Source: Arthrobacter sp. MYb213
GTDB lineage: Bacteria > Actinomycetota > Actinomycetes > Actinomycetales > Micrococcaceae
Direction: 5' to 3'
Length of the DNA: 64,000 bases
Assembly: GCF_002979915.1 (NCBI RefSeq)
Contig: NZ_PCQA01000002.1
Span: 372,001-436,000 of the forward strand
Below, piece by piece: positions 8,308 through 18,188 of this stretch. Each line of letters begins with the position of its first letter. Position 1 is the first letter of the stretch. Under the pieces are notes generated by a model. The model was not told the DNA's origin. It ran no database searches and saw only the letters and a program-made list of their open reading frames with translations. The translations under genes were made by a program, and so were the position numbers.

Positions 8308-9168
8308 TTACCAGCTCGCACCGGGGTGCTTGCGGGCAAGTACTTGCATCTCGGCCAGGATGAAGCCCAGATGTTCGGAATGTTCGCCGACACGTCCGTG
8401 TGCCATCGCCATTCCCGTCTTAGGAATTTGAAGTCCGGCTTCTGCCAGCACGTCGGTGATTTCCTTTTCCCACGCTTCACGCAAGGTAGAGGGCAGTACC
8501 GCTACCTCGCCTAGGCTGCGGTGAAGCTCTTCGTCCTGGAACATTTCGCCGGTGTAGGGCCAAAGTACTTCCAGTGCGTGACGCATCTTTTCAGCCGACT
8601 CTTCGGTGCCCTGACCCAGACGGATGGTCCAAGCCGCTGCGTGGTCGCGGTGATAGTCAACTTCCTTGACTGCCTTAGCGCAGATTGCCGCGATGGTCTC
8701 ATCTTTGGATTCCAGCAGCTTGCTGTAGAGCAAGTGCTGGTAGATGGAGATAATCAGCTGGCGCATAATCGTCACACCAAAGTGACCGTTAGGCTGCTCA
8801 ACGATCTGCAGTGAGGTGAAATCCTCTTCCTCACGCCAGTAGGCCAGATCATCTTCGCTCTTGTCCCAAGCCAGTCCGGCATAGGTCAAGAAGGAACGTG
8901 CGTGTCCTAGGACATCGAGGGCGATGTTGCCTAAGGCAATATCTTCTTCGATTTCTGGGGCGCGGGAGATCCAGTGCGACAGACGCTGAGCCAAGATGAG
9001 CGCATCATCGCCGAGGTGCAACGCATACTGTGCGACCTCGTCACTTGGCTTGGCACCGGCAACGGCGATATCTTCCGGACGTAGTGCGTTACCTGGGGTG
9101 ACACGAGTGGCTGATGCCAGCGCGTCGCCGAAGCTGTCCAGCGATGCGTCAAGTTCTTCGTGGTTCAC
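8308..9168 (-). CDS. paaC: Phenylacetyl-CoA epoxidase structural subunit PaaC
   Basis: A 286-residue ferritin-like helical protein. It forms the scaffold of the PaaABCE epoxidase with PaaA and is thought not to bind the catalytic diiron centre. Family segments include LGDDALILAQRLSHWISRAP, EEDIALGNIALDVLGHAR and a VDYHRDHAAAWTIRLGQGT stretch. It overlaps paaB by 4 bp and is followed 35 bp later by paaD. It is about 35 residues longer than my memory of the E. coli protein, mostly through an N-terminal extension, which is common in actinobacterial versions. Confidence 0.92.
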   Translation of the reverse strand: MNHEELDASLDSFGDALASATRVTPGNALRPEDIAVAGAKPSDEVAQYALHLGDDALILAQRLSHWISRAPEIEEDIALGNIALDVLGHARSFLTYAGLAWDKSEDDLAYWREEEDFTSLQIVEQPNGHFGVTIMRQLIISIYQHLLYSKLLESKDETIAAICAKAVKEVDYHRDHAAAWTIRLGQGTEESAEKMRHALEVLWPYTGEMFQDEELHRSLGEVAVLPSTLREAWEKEITDVLAEAGLQIPKTGMAMAHGRVGEHSEHLGFILAEMQVLARKHPGASW

Positions 9169-9455
9169 AGGTGCTTCACTCCTTCGCTGGCCTTGTAATA
9201 GGTCGCGTGACGGTAGTCCTTGCCCTGTGGGGATTCGAAGAACGCATCCTTGCTATCCGGGTCAGAGGTGATGATGTCGGTGGAACGCACTACCCACAGG
9301 GAGACGCCTTCATTGCGACGGGTGTAGAGATCTCGCGCGTTGCGCAGCGCCATCTCTTTATCCGGTGCGTGTAGCGATCCTGCGTGGACATGTGAAAGTC
9401 CTCGGGAGGAACGGACGAATACTTCCCACAGGGGCCAATTGCTCTTTTGGCTCAT
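9165..9455 (-). CDS. paaB: Phenylacetyl-CoA epoxidase small subunit PaaB
   Basis: A 96-residue small subunit of the phenylacetyl-CoA monooxygenase that bridges PaaAC heterodimers. The family signature is clear: WPLWEVFVRSSRGLSHVHAG, then ALRNARDLYTRRNEGVSLWV near the middle. The frame extends upstream into the end of paaA, but the ATG at 9455 begins the typical MSQKSNWPLWEV terminus one base after the paaA stop. The stop overlaps paaC by 4 bp. Confidence 0.93.
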   Translation of the reverse strand: MSQKSNWPLWEVFVRSSRGLSHVHAGSLHAPDKEMALRNARDLYTRRNEGVSLWVVRSTDIITSDPDSKDAFFESPQGKDYRHATYYKASEGVKHL

Positions 9456-9456
9456 G

Positions 9457-10443
9457 TTAGGCAACCTCACTTTGTTCTTGCTTTGCGGCGTAAGCGGTAG
9501 CGGCTTCACGGACCCATGCACCTTCGCGGTGGGCCTCGCGGCGACGTTCGAGTCGCTGGGCGTTGGCTGGACCATTGCCCTTGATAACGTTCATGAATTC
9601 ATCCCAGTTCAGATCCTTGTGGATCCACTGCTTCTTCTCTTCGTCGAAGTGCAGGTTCTCGTCCGGCAGGGTCAGGCCCAAGACCTTGACCTGCTCGGCG
9701 ATCATTCCGACGAAGCGCTGGCGCAGTTCGTCATTGGAGAAGCGCTTGATCTTCCACGCCATGGACTGGGCGGAGTTTGGCGACTGATCATCTGGTGGGC
9801 CAAACATCATCAGCGATGGCTCGTAGAAGCGGTTGATCGCATCCTGTGCCATCTGCTTCTGTTTCTCGGTACCACGTGAAAGCGAGAGCAGGATTTCGAA
9901 TCCCTGACGCTGGTGGAATGATTCTTCCTTGCATACTCGCACCATGGCACGGCCGTATGGACCGTAGGAGGCGCGGCACAGTGGCACCTGGTTGGCGATG
10001 GCTGCACCGTCAACAAGCCAACCAATGGCGCCCATATCTGCCCAGTTGCGTGCGGTGTAGTTAAAGATTGAGGAGTACTTGGCGCGTCCGGTCAGTAGCT
10101 GATCGTTGAGCTCATCGCGCTCGGTGCCCAAGGTTTCGGCAGCCGAATACAGGTAGAGTCCGTGACCGGCTTCGTCCTGAACCTTGGCCATCAAAATGGA
10201 CTTGCGTTTCAGTGATGGAGCACGGGTGATCCAGTTAGCCTCCGGCTGCATTCCGATAATTTCGGAGTGTGCGTGCTGGGAGATCTGACGGGTGAGCGTC
10301 TTGCGGTATGGCTCTGGCATCCAATCTCGGGGTTCAATCCGAGAATCGTCGCCAATTAGGGCGTCGAAACGCGACTGGGATTGCTGCTCTTCATAGCTTG
10401 GGACGGCACTTAGTCCCGGCTCCTGCGGTGTGGTCGGGGCCAT
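9457..10443 (-). CDS. paaA: Phenylacetyl-CoA epoxidase catalytic subunit PaaA
   Basis: A 328-residue catalytic subunit of the ring-1,2-epoxidase, with a ferritin-like fold holding a carboxylate-bridged diiron centre. Likely iron ligands appear in [34 protein letters not shown] and [16 protein letters not shown]. It follows GAGGTG at good spacing and is first in the paaABCDE-G unit. A PaaR-type palindrome lies 28-49 bp upstream. The enzyme needs phenylacetyl-CoA made by PaaK (16832) and oxygen, so this is the aerobic hybrid pathway. Confidence 0.95.
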   Translation of the reverse strand: MAPTTPQEPGLSAVPSYEEQQSQSRFDALIGDDSRIEPRDWMPEPYRKTLTRQISQHAHSEIIGMQPEANWITRAPSLKRKSILMAKVQDEAGHGLYLYSAAETLGTERDELNDQLLTGRAKYSSIFNYTARNWADMGAIGWLVDGAAIANQVPLCRASYGPYGRAMVRVCKEESFHQRQGFEILLSLSRGTEKQKQMAQDAINRFYEPSLMMFGPPDDQSPNSAQSMAWKIKRFSNDELRQRFVGMIAEQVKVLGLTLPDENLHFDEEKKQWIHKDLNWDEFMNVIKGNGPANAQRLERRREAHREGAWVREAATAYAAKQEQSEVA

Positions 10444-10470
10444 GGTTCACCTCACTGAAAATTAATTTAC

Positions 10471-10492
10471 ATACTGACCGTTCGTTCAGTAT
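10471..10492. promoter_or_regulatory. PaaR-type operator upstream of paaA
   Basis: A 22-bp near-palindrome with core CTGACCGTTCGTTCAG at 10474-10489, symmetric at TGA-x-CG-xx-CG-x-TCA. Very similar sites precede paaI (16325), paaZ (21892) and paaJ (29720). ACCG-NN-CGGT-like sites are typical of TetR regulators of aromatic-CoA pathways. The rest of the 310-bp gap up to the DoxX gene holds only the hairpin listed at 10660. Confidence 0.75.
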
Positions 10493-10659
10493 ATGAGGGT
10501 GCCCTCGATCACGTCAACCGCACGCGTCATGCTTGCGCATAAATACTTCGCGTGCCCCGCTTTAGACCCACCCCACTCCCCTCGCGATTGCCGATTATTG
10601 CGCCGCAACCGGTCAAAATTTCGGATACCAGCGCCGAAAACCCTCGCCAGAAACGCAGA

Positions 10660-10705
10660 AATCCCCTGGTGCCACACCCAAAGAATGGGGTGACACCAAG
10701 GGATT
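10660..10705 (-). terminator. Imperfect hairpin downstream of the DoxX gene
   Basis: AATCCC-TGGTG and CACCA-GGGATT arms flank a GGGGTG/CACCC pair about 50 bp after the DoxX stop. No T-run follows, so it may be an attenuating or Rho-assisted terminator that limits readthrough into paaA. Confidence 0.45.
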
Positions 10706-10753
10706 GCTCATTAGTACCAGCGCGGCTCGCAGCGCTTGCCACTACGCGAATAG

Positions 10754-11203
10754 TTACGCGTTAATGAGGACCTTATCTGCCTGCTTGTTCTTGAAGAACA
10801 GCGCGTCTAAGGAAATGCGGCCCGGTCCCACGAGGAACAGCGCCAACGCGCCGGCGGCCAACGCCAACACAAGCTCAAAGCCACCATTTTCGACAAAGAC
10901 TCCGCCCGGCGCGTGCACCATGAATAGCGCAACGACCATCTGGACACCCAGCAGGCCAGCGAAGACTCGGGTCAGTAGCCCCAGAATAATAGCGATACCA
11001 CCGACGATCTCAAGGGTTGCTGCCACCGGAGCAATCAGGCCAGCCGCAGGTACGCCCATCTGACCGAAAGCGGCAACGGTGCCTTCGATGGTGAACTGGA
11101 AGAATTTCTGCCAACCGTGGGCCAAGAAAAGGAAGCCGAAAGCCAAGCGCAACAGCGTGCGCGCAGCGGTCTGCAGGCGAGGGTTCTCGATAAAAGCGTT
11201 CAT
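10754..11203 (-). CDS. DoxX-family membrane protein
   Basis: A 149-residue protein with four predicted membrane segments (about residues 15-35, 55-80, 85-105 and 115-135), matching the DoxX/YphA family. Typical sequence includes RLAFGFLFLAHGWQKFF near the start and GLIAPVAATLEIVGGIAIIL. Some family members form redox or thiosulfate-related membrane complexes; in mycobacteria DoxX works with SseA and SodA. It sits upstream of the paa operon on the same strand, 310 bp away, so it is probably a separate unit. The specific role here is unknown. Confidence 0.82.
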   Translation of the reverse strand: MNAFIENPRLQTAARTLLRLAFGFLFLAHGWQKFFQFTIEGTVAAFGQMGVPAAGLIAPVAATLEIVGGIAIILGLLTRVFAGLLGVQMVVALFMVHAPGGVFVENGGFELVLALAAGALALFLVGPGRISLDALFFKNKQADKVLINA

Positions 11204-11400
11204 ATAGGTGACTCCTGGTCAGTAGATCCGACTAATTTCGGATATCGAACAATTAGCTTCGCCACCGACGGTTCGGCGCGAGCTCCGAGTTACACCCTAG
11301 AATAAATTACTTTAATCTTCAACTAATGTTGCAGGGGTCAACGATTTGGACTGGCTCAGGCAGATGGGTGTGGCCTTGCCGCGCGCCTGTTCACGGATTA

Positions 11401-11448
11401 AAAAAGCCCGCCCCAACTCAACTTTTAAGCAGTTGAGTTGGGGCGGGC
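11401..11448 (-). terminator. Intrinsic terminator of the glutamine-type ABC operon
   Basis: A perfect 18-bp stem (11406-11423 and 11431-11448, core CCCGCCCCAACTCAAC) with a 7-base loop is followed on the minus strand by five Ts. It lies 27 bp after the ATP-binding protein stop. Confidence 0.9.
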
Positions 11449-11475
11449 CGAAGCTACGCTCAAGGCGAGAAAGTC

Positions 11476-12231
11476 CTAGAGAACCTTGGAAAGGAAATCT
11501 CGGGTACGTTCTTGCTGAGGGTTACCAAACAATTCTTCTGGCTTACCTTCTTCACACACGACGCCGCCGTCCATGAAGACCACCCGGTCCCCCACCTCGC
11601 GGGCGAAGCCCATCTCGTGAGTGACCAAGACCATCGTCATGCCAGAGTCCGCCAGTTCCTTGATGACCTGCAAAACCTCGCCGACCATTTCCGGGTCCAA
11701 CGCACTGGTTGCCTCATCAAAGAGCATGATGCCAGGAGACATCGCCAACGCGCGGGCGATAGCCACGCGCTGCTTCTGTCCGCCGGACAAGGACGCCGGA
11801 CGGGCATTAGCCTTGTCGGACAGTCCCACACGGGTCAATAGCTCTTCAGCCTTGGCTCGTGCCTCGGTGCGGTTCATCTTCTTAAGCTCCACCGGAGCCA
11901 ACATGATGTTTTCCGCGACCGACATATGCGGGAACAAGTTGAAATGCTGGAAGACCATGCCCACGTGGCGACGGACCTCGTTGATATCAACCTTTGGATC
12001 GGTGACATCAAAGCCGTCAACAACCACCTTGCCGGCGGTGATCTCTTCGAGCTTGTTCAGGCAACGCAAGAGCGTGGACTTGCCGGAACCCGAAGGCCCG
12101 ATCACACAAACTACTTCACCCTCTGCCACGTCAAGATTGATCCCCTGCAGAACCTCGTTAGACCCGAAGGACTTACGTAGATCCTTGACCTGAATCTTGG
12201 AGGTCGTGGTCTTTTCGCTTACGGTGCTCAT
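11476..12231 (-). CDS. glnQ: Polar amino-acid ABC transporter ATP-binding protein (GlnQ type)
   Basis: A 251-residue ABC ATPase powering amino-acid import. Walker A is [15 protein letters not shown], the Q-loop [14 protein letters not shown], the signature [15 protein letters not shown], Walker [15 protein letters not shown], and the switch histidine [10 protein letters not shown]. Its start overlaps the stop of the upstream binding-protein/permease fusion by 4 bp (ATGA), so the two form one system. The substrate is probably glutamine or another polar amino acid but cannot be fixed from sequence. Confidence 0.92.
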   Translation of the reverse strand: MSTVSEKTTTSKIQVKDLRKSFGSNEVLQGINLDVAEGEVVCVIGPSGSGKSTLLRCLNKLEEITAGKVVVDGFDVTDPKVDINEVRRHVGMVFQHFNLFPHMSVAENIMLAPVELKKMNRTEARAKAEELLTRVGLSDKANARPASLSGGQKQRVAIARALAMSPGIMLFDEATSALDPEMVGEVLQVIKELADSGMTMVLVTHEMGFAREVGDRVVFMDGGVVCEEGKPEELFGNPQQERTRDFLSKVL

Positions 12232-13694
12232 TTGTTAAACCTCCGATCGGCAAAGTTTGCCAATTTGGTCAGGGCCATGATGGCGACGAAGTAAATGAAG
12301 CCGACGATAATCAGAGTCTCGGTGACTCGGAAGTTCGCCGCGTAAATCTGCTGACCCTGGTAGAGCAGCTCGCCGAAACCAATGGCAAGCAACAACGAGG
12401 AGTCTTTGAGCATGATGATCAGCTGGTTGATCAATGACGGTGTCATCATCTTGAAAGCCTGCGGAACAACGACCTTCTGCATTGACTTACCGTAGCCAAG
12501 ACCCAGTGAACGCGAAGCCTCAAGCTGTCCCGGATCAACTGACTGGATACCGCCGCGAACAATCTCAGCAATATATGCGGCCGAGTTCAGCGACAAGGTC
12601 AGCACGCCGGCAACCCAGATGCTGACATCCCAGCCGGTCAACTGTGGCAGACCGAAGTAGAACATGAACGCCCAGAGCAGCAGCGGGGTGCCACGGAAGA
12701 TATTGACGAAGGAAGTCGAAATTCCGCGCACCACAATGTTGCCCGAAATCTTCATGAACCCGAAGGCCAGACCCAGCATCATGGCCACCGCGAAGGAAAT
12801 CGCGGTTACCAGCAAGGTGTTACCCAAACCGGTCATCAAGGCCGGCAACGACTTGGCGACCAGGTCAAAGAAGTTACTTGGCACCGCTTCGCTTGGATCA
12901 GCCAGGTAGGTGTTCAGAATCTTGTCGTATTCGCCGTTAGCTTTCAGCTCGGCTAGACCATCGTTGAAGGCTGCGAGCAGGGCGGTGTTTTCGCCCTTAT
13001 TCACCGCGAACCCGTAAGAGCCGCCAGGCACCTTATCGGTAACGGTCTTCAAACCATTGTTCTGTGCAATGCCATAGGCCAGCACCGGGTAGTCATCAAA
13101 GACCGCTACGGCGCTGCCAGCCTTGACCGATTCATACATGGTGGCCGACTGGTCCAAGGACTTGACCTTAAACCCGTATTCATTGGCAATGGACTTCGCG
13201 TAGGTCTCACCCTCGGAACCGGTCTTCGCGACGACGGTCTTGCCCTTCAGATCCTCATAGCCCTTAACCGCTTCATCATCACGGTCAACTGCCATCTGGA
13301 TGCCAGATTCAAAGTATGGCTCGGAGAAATCATAGATCTCCTTGCGTTCGTCGGTAATTGACATACCGGCGATCACACCATCAACCTGATTTGACGACAG
13401 CGCCTGCAATGCGGCGCTGAAGCCTAGGGAACGGATCTCGACATTAAAGCCCTGATCCTTAGCGATGGTGTTGAGCAGGTCCATATCGATACCTGTCAGC
13501 TTGCCATCCTTGCGGAATTCAAATGGCGCGAAGGTAGTATCGGTGCCGACAACGTAGGTTTGCCCGTCGACACTTTCATTTCCCTGAGCTAATGCTCCGG
13601 GCGCTCCGGCTACCAGCGCCATGAAACCGATGGATACCGCAGCGATCCACCGAGTTATACGCCTCGACCTCAAAGTTGTGCGTGTGTTTTTCAC
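12228..13694 (-). CDS. glnP: Fused amino-acid-binding protein and ABC permease (GlnH-GlnP type)
   Basis: A 488-residue fusion. Residues about 1-37 form a signal/anchor segment ending [10 protein letters not shown]. Residues about 45-270 are a family 3 solute-binding domain ([48 protein letters not shown]). Residues about 280-485 are a HisM/GlnP-type permease with an EAA-like loop [20 protein letters not shown]. Linking receptor and channel in one chain is well known in Gram-positive GlnPQ systems but less common than separate genes. It is followed directly by its ATPase. Four receptor domains per dimer would not apply here: this version has one receptor per permease subunit. Confidence 0.9.
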   Translation of the reverse strand: MKNTRTTLRSRRITRWIAAVSIGFMALVAGAPGALAQGNESVDGQTYVVGTDTTFAPFEFRKDGKLTGIDMDLLNTIAKDQGFNVEIRSLGFSAALQALSSNQVDGVIAGMSITDERKEIYDFSEPYFESGIQMAVDRDDEAVKGYEDLKGKTVVAKTGSEGETYAKSIANEYGFKVKSLDQSATMYESVKAGSAVAVFDDYPVLAYGIAQNNGLKTVTDKVPGGSYGFAVNKGENTALLAAFNDGLAELKANGEYDKILNTYLADPSEAVPSNFFDLVAKSLPALMTGLGNTLLVTAISFAVAMMLGLAFGFMKISGNIVVRGISTSFVNIFRGTPLLLWAFMFYFGLPQLTGWDVSIWVAGVLTLSLNSAAYIAEIVRGGIQSVDPGQLEASRSLGLGYGKSMQKVVVPQAFKMMTPSLINQLIIMLKDSSLLLAIGFGELLYQGQQIYAANFRVTETLIIVGFIYFVAIMALTKLANFADRRFNK

Positions 13695-13898
13695 TGCTGA
13701 ATCACTTTCTATTGCGAGTAGGGCCTTATGCCCCGGATGCAGTTCGATTCTTATGCTTGCTAGCCTATGACCAATAGAGCTGAGCGGGTACCCTTTCCGT
13801 CCATGTCCGCGCCTTAATTGGTAAATTTTTCGGGCTCATCCTGTCCGCGCTGAGCATAGCCAACCCCAGAACAGCTCACCGTGAGATTGAATAGATGC

Positions 13899-16061
13899 AT
13901 GACTTCTGATTCGATGACCGCCGGCGCACCGCTGGCTGCAAAGATTCCAACCACCCGCGAATTCCACGGCGACTCATTCACCGACAACTACGAATGGTTG
14001 CGTGAAAAGACCAGTAATCAGGTACTTGACCACCTGAAAGCCGAGAATTCGTACACCGACTCGGTCACCTCAGATCAAGAGCAACTGCGCGCCGATATCT
14101 TCGAAGAAATCAAGGCACGCACCGTGGAAACCGATTTGTCGGTCCCCACGCGTCGACGTGGCTGGTGGTATTACACCCGCTCAGTTGAGGGCAAGCCGTA
14201 CACCATTCAGTGCCGCGTCAAGGCCGAGGATTCAGTTGATGCGCGTAAAGATTGGACGCCACCGGAAATCGACCCGGTACAGCCACTTGAAGGCGAGCAA
14301 GTACTACTCGACGGCAATGAGCTGGCAGAAGGTCAGTCGTTCTTCTCGCTTGGCGGCATGGCCATCAATGAGCCAAGCAACCTGCTGGCCTATTGCATCG
14401 ATACTCAGGGAGATGAACGTTTCACCCTGTACATCAAGGATTTAGAAACCGGTCAGCTACTTCCCGACGTTATTGAAGGCGTGTTCTACGGACTGACCTT
14501 CTCCCCGGACTCATCCACCGTGTACTACCTGGTGGTAGATGACACTTGGCGCCCACATCAGGTGCGTGCACATAAATTGGGGACCAACCCAGCCACCGAC
14601 ACTGTCATCTTCCAAGAAGATGACCCGGGCATGTGGCTCGGCTTTGATCTGAGCACAGATCACCAGCAGCTTTTGATTTCCAGTGGCAACTCCGAATACG
14701 CCGAGACCAGCGTCCTAGATTTGAATGACCCGCAGGCGCAGGTTCGACTACTCGTACCGCGTTCACTGCGACTGCTTCACGGGGTGGATCTGCTACCGGG
14801 CGCCGATGCTCGTGCGGTGATCACCCACGATTACCAGGCCCCCAATAATATGGTGTCCCTGGTGGAGCTCAGCGAGCTAGGCGCCGATACCGATCCGGCT
14901 AGTTGGACCACGGTGTTGGCTCACGAATCAACGGTGAAGGTCGAAGGGACGGCACTGACGGCAACTCACCTGGTACTTTCGGTGCGCCGCGATACCTGCG
15001 AACGAGTGCAGCTGATTGCGTTGGAGTCTTTGGGCACCGATTCCCAGCAAGCGATTATTGAGCCAGCCTTTGACGAAGAACTCTTTACCGCGGCGGCGAC
15101 CTTCGCGAACTTGGAAGCACCGCTGATCCGCATTGGATATACCTCGGACTTCACTCCTGCGCGGGTCTATGATCTGTGGCTCAATGACCTGGAATTGGTA
15201 CTGCGCAAGCAAACCCCGGTCAATGATTATGATTCGGCGCAATACCTGTCCACTCGTGAATGGGCCACCGCTGCCGACGGCACCAAGATTCCGCTGACTG
15301 TGATGCGTCGAGCAGATTTGGATACTTCTGTCCCTAACCCGGTTTTGCTTTACGGTTACGGATCCTACGAGGCCTCGATGGACCCAGGCTTCGGAATTCC
15401 ACGACTGAGTGTGCTGGACCGCGGAGTCATCTTTGTCATCGCCCATGTGCGGGGCGGCGGCGAACTGGGACGCGACTGGTACCTGCAGGGTAAAAAACTG
15501 ACCAAGAAGAACACCTTTACCGACTTTGTCGATGCAACTAACTACCTGATCGACACCGGTTGGGCCGACCCAGCACGGATTGTGGCGTTAGGCGGCTCTG
15601 CCGGAGGATTGCTGATGGGTGCCATCGCTAACTTGGCCCCGCAGCTATACACCGCGATCATTGCTCAGGTTCCCTTTGTGGACCCACTGACTTCAATTCT
15701 TGATCCAGAACTTCCGCTATCTGCTTTGGAATGGGAAGAGTGGGGCAACCCCATTGAGGATAAGGAAGTGTACGACTACATGAAGTCTTACTCCCCTTAT
15801 GAGAATGTCACCGCCGTGAATTACCCACGGATTGCCGCGGTTACCTCGTTGAATGACACCCGAGTGCTCTATGTTGAGCCAGCTAAATGGGTGGCCAAGC
15901 TGCGCGAGGTGGGCACGGGCAGTGAACCGATCTTGCTGAAGACCGAAATGGAAGGCGGGCACGGCGGCGCTTCGGGTCGCTACGAAGCGTGGAAGAACCG
16001 CGCGTGGGACTACGCCTTCGCCTTGGATGCCTTAGGCAAAAACACCGGCTCAGCCAAGTAG
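13899..16061 (+). CDS. S9 family serine peptidase (prolyl oligopeptidase / oligopeptidase B type)
   Basis: A cytoplasmic peptidase of about 720 residues; no signal peptide is seen. An N-terminal beta-propeller (about residues 70-420) begins after the family lead-in DNYEWLREK. The C-terminal alpha/beta-hydrolase domain has the nucleophile in ALGGSAGGLLMG, a probable aspartate in TSLNDTRVLYVEP and the histidine in EMEGGHGGASGRY. Oligopeptidase B (PtrB) cuts short peptides after Lys or Arg; PEYENVT-like features here (SYSPYENVTAVNYP) favour that subgroup. The start is unclear: GTG 13881 and ATG 13899 are in frame and neither has a strong Shine-Dalgarno sequence. Transcribed alone, divergent from the ABC operon. 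Confidence 0.88.
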   Translation: MTSDSMTAGAPLAAKIPTTREFHGDSFTDNYEWLREKTSNQVLDHLKAENSYTDSVTSDQEQLRADIFEEIKARTVETDLSVPTRRRGWWYYTRSVEGKPYTIQCRVKAEDSVDARKDWTPPEIDPVQPLEGEQVLLDGNELAEGQSFFSLGGMAINEPSNLLAYCIDTQGDERFTLYIKDLETGQLLPDVIEGVFYGLTFSPDSSTVYYLVVDDTWRPHQVRAHKLGTNPATDTVIFQEDDPGMWLGFDLSTDHQQLLISSGNSEYAETSVLDLNDPQAQVRLLVPRSLRLLHGVDLLPGADARAVITHDYQAPNNMVSLVELSELGADTDPASWTTVLAHESTVKVEGTALTATHLVLSVRRDTCERVQLIALESLGTDSQQAIIEPAFDEELFTAAATFANLEAPLIRIGYTSDFTPARVYDLWLNDLELVLRKQTPVNDYDSAQYLSTREWATAADGTKIPLTVMRRADLDTSVPNPVLLYGYGSYEASMDPGFGIPRLSVLDRGVIFVIAHVRGGGELGRDWYLQGKKLTKKNTFTDFVDATNYLIDTGWADPARIVALGGSAGGLLMGAIANLAPQLYTAIIAQVPFVDPLTSILDPELPLSALEWEEWGNPIEDKEVYDYMKSYSPYENVTAVNYPRIAAVTSLNDTRVLYVEPAKWVAKLREVGTGSEPILLKTEMEGGHGGASGRYEAWKNRAWDYAFALDALGKNTGSAK

Positions 16062-16083
16062 CTCGCGAAGCGAACTCTACAAG

Positions 16084-16136
16084 CGGCGGCCTGCAGGACC
16101 TAGTGAGGATCACTCACTAGGTTCGGCGGGCCGCCG
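16084..16136. terminator. Long hairpin after the S9 peptidase gene
   Basis: Arms 16084-16107 and 16113-16136 pair at 21 of 24 positions around loop GATCA. There is no T-run. It lies 22 bp after the stop. The rest of the 301-bp gap holds the paaI promoter and operator. Confidence 0.6.
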
Positions 16137-16324
16137 TGGTCTTTAACTGCACGTTGCGCGGTGCAGGGACAGTCGACGCAATCATAAAGATTCTTCGGCT
16201 TAATTCGACCCACGTAGAGGCCTGCTCACGGCTAGGTTTCGGTTTCGGGACTCAAGAAATTCACGCCTTTGTGACGCCTGCCATTAGACAGCAGGGCTTG
16301 ATATGGGTCACAATCTAGTATTAC

Positions 16325-16346
16325 CTAATGATCGTTCGGTAACTAA
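16325..16346. promoter_or_regulatory. PaaR-type operator upstream of paaI-paaK-paaR
   Basis: A near-palindrome with core ATGATCGTTCGGTAAC at 16328-16343, aligned with the paaA-front site at the TGA, CG and CG positions. It ends 16 bp before the paaI start, where bound repressor would block transcription. Confidence 0.65.
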
Positions 16347-16362
16347 TTCGGCGGAGGTCCCT

Positions 16363-16809
16363 ATGAGCGAAACCCAAATAGACAAAGCATTGCCCCACGC
16401 AATCTTGCACAACGACTATGCAACCCAGTGGATGGGCATCGAAGTTGTCGAGGTCAGTGACGGTTACGCGGTCATTACGATGACACTGCGCCAAGAAATG
16501 CTTAACGGTTTTGGTATCGCTCACGGTGGCATGATCTTCAGCCTTGCAGACACCGCCTTCGCACTGAGCTGCAACCCTGCCGAAGGTTCCAAGGACACCA
16601 TCACCGTGGCCTCCGGAGTGGACATCAACTTCCTCAAGCCAGGAATTCCTGGTCGATTGTTGACTGCTACGGGCCGCCGAGTCTCCCAGCAAGGCCGCAG
16701 CGGGATCTATGACATTACCGTCACCCAGCCCACGAATGATGGCGGTACCGAAACCGTAGCCGAATTCCGCGGCCGTTCACGTACCGTCCCGCAGCCTAAA
16801 AAACGCTAA
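16363..16809 (+). CDS. paaI: Hotdog-fold thioesterase PaaI
   Basis: A 148-residue hotdog thioesterase, thought to rescue CoA from dead-end phenylacetyl-CoA or hydroxylated intermediates. The active-site stretch is GIAHGGMIFSLADTAFALSC, with HGG and the Asp of LADTAF that marks PaaI rather than the Glu-type YdiI enzymes. GGAGG lies at good spacing before ATG 16363, which I prefer over a longer frame opening at 16303. It heads a paaI-paaK-paaR unit, with 22 bp to paaK. Confidence 0.88.
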   Translation: MSETQIDKALPHAILHNDYATQWMGIEVVEVSDGYAVITMTLRQEMLNGFGIAHGGMIFSLADTAFALSCNPAEGSKDTITVASGVDINFLKPGIPGRLLTATGRRVSQQGRSGIYDITVTQPTNDGGTETVAEFRGRSRTVPQPKKR

Positions 16810-16831
16810 GCATTCGCCACCACACGAAAGA

Positions 16832-18157
16832 ATGAGCATGTCACAGACAACTGACCGCGATAACCTGCCTAATCCACTGGATCCTGAAGAGACCATGAGC
16901 CGGGACCAGATCGAGTCGATTCAGCTCACCCGTCTCAAAGAGACTCTGGACTATGCGTACACCAACGTTCCTTACTACAAGGACAAATACGACACCGCCG
17001 GTGTGCACCCTAGCGACTTGAAGGAACTGGCAGATCTGAAGATCTTCCCTTTCACCGAAAAAGAAGATCTACGCAAAAGCTACCCCTTTGGCATGTTCGC
17101 TGTTCCACAGCACCAGGTAGCGCGCATCCACGCATCTTCAGGAACCACCGGCCGAGCCACGGTGGTTGGTTACACGCAGCAGGACCTCGATGACTGGGCC
17201 AAAATGGGTGCACGTTGCTTGCGCCTGTCCGGCGTAAAGCCCGGCTGGAAGGTTCACAACGCGTACGGTTACGGCTTGTTCACCGGTGGAATGGGTGCGC
17301 ACGCCGCAGCCGAGCGCCTAGGCACCACCGTCATTCCGATGTCTGGCGGACAAACCGATAAACAGATCACCATGATTCAGGACTTCGAGCCGGATGCCAT
17401 CTTGTGCACGCCGACCTACCTGTTGACTATCGGCGACGCGATGCAGCGTGCGGGACTTGACCCACGCAAAACCTCCTTGAAGGTTGCCGTATGTGGCGCA
17501 GAGCCGTGGACCGAAGAAATGCGTCACGAGCTGGAAGAAATGTTCGGCATTGATGCCTGCGATATTTACGGGCTCTCCGAGGTGATGGGCCCAGGTGTGG
17601 CCGGCGAATCTGGCGAGCTCAAGGACGGAAGCCATATTTGGGAGGATCACTTCCGCCCAGAAATCGTTGATGCTTATGACTCAACGAAGGTTCTTGGCGA
17701 CGGCGAACACGGTGAACTTGTTTTCACCTCACTGACCAAGCAGGCCTTGCCTATCATCCGTTACCGCACCCATGATTTGACCCGGTTGCTGCCCGGTTCG
17801 GTTCGCCCAGGACACCGTCGTATGGGTCGTATTACCGGACGCAGTGACGACATGATCATTCTGCGCGGCGTGAACCTCTTCCCAAGCCAGATCGAAGAGC
17901 TCATCTTGAAGTTGCCGGCACTCTCACCACACTTCCAGCTGGTACTCACCCGCCCGGGCCGCATGGATCAGCTCGCGGTCAAGGTTGAGCGCCGCGCCGG
18001 GATAAGCACCGAGGAAGCTACCAAGGCCGGCGGCGAGTTGGGCAAGCTCATCAAGATCCATGTTGGTTCTTCGTGTGCCATTGAAGTTCTTGACCCGGAG
18101 ACGCTGGAGCGTTCTATGGGCAAGCTCAAGCGCATCTTTGACATGCGAGACAAGTAA
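16832..18157 (+). CDS. paaK: Phenylacetate-CoA ligase
   Basis: A 441-residue adenylate-forming ligase that makes phenylacetyl-CoA from phenylacetate, ATP and CoA, the entry step of the pathway. The phosphate loop is HASSGTTGRATVVGYT, the aryl-CoA ligase segment is DIYGLSEVMGPGVAGE, and the C-terminal hinge and lid show RTHDLTRLL and GRSDDMIILRGVNLFPSQIE. The length matches PaaK (about 430-440). Two start codons lie close together (16832 and 16838); GAAAG precedes both. Confidence 0.94.
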   Translation: MSMSQTTDRDNLPNPLDPEETMSRDQIESIQLTRLKETLDYAYTNVPYYKDKYDTAGVHPSDLKELADLKIFPFTEKEDLRKSYPFGMFAVPQHQVARIHASSGTTGRATVVGYTQQDLDDWAKMGARCLRLSGVKPGWKVHNAYGYGLFTGGMGAHAAAERLGTTVIPMSGGQTDKQITMIQDFEPDAILCTPTYLLTIGDAMQRAGLDPRKTSLKVAVCGAEPWTEEMRHELEEMFGIDACDIYGLSEVMGPGVAGESGELKDGSHIWEDHFRPEIVDAYDSTKVLGDGEHGELVFTSLTKQALPIIRYRTHDLTRLLPGSVRPGHRRMGRITGRSDDMIILRGVNLFPSQIEELILKLPALSPHFQLVLTRPGRMDQLAVKVERRAGISTEEATKAGGELGKLIKIHVGSSCAIEVLDPETLERSMGKLKRIFDMRDK

Positions 18158-18188
18158 AGTCCACCTAGCGTGGGATAATTAAGGGATC

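Noticed and set aside
14928-15446. Long minus-strand open frame within the S9 peptidase gene
   Set aside because: It lies wholly inside a clear gene, has no family features and reflects codon bias of the opposite strand. The same holds for many other overlapping frames.
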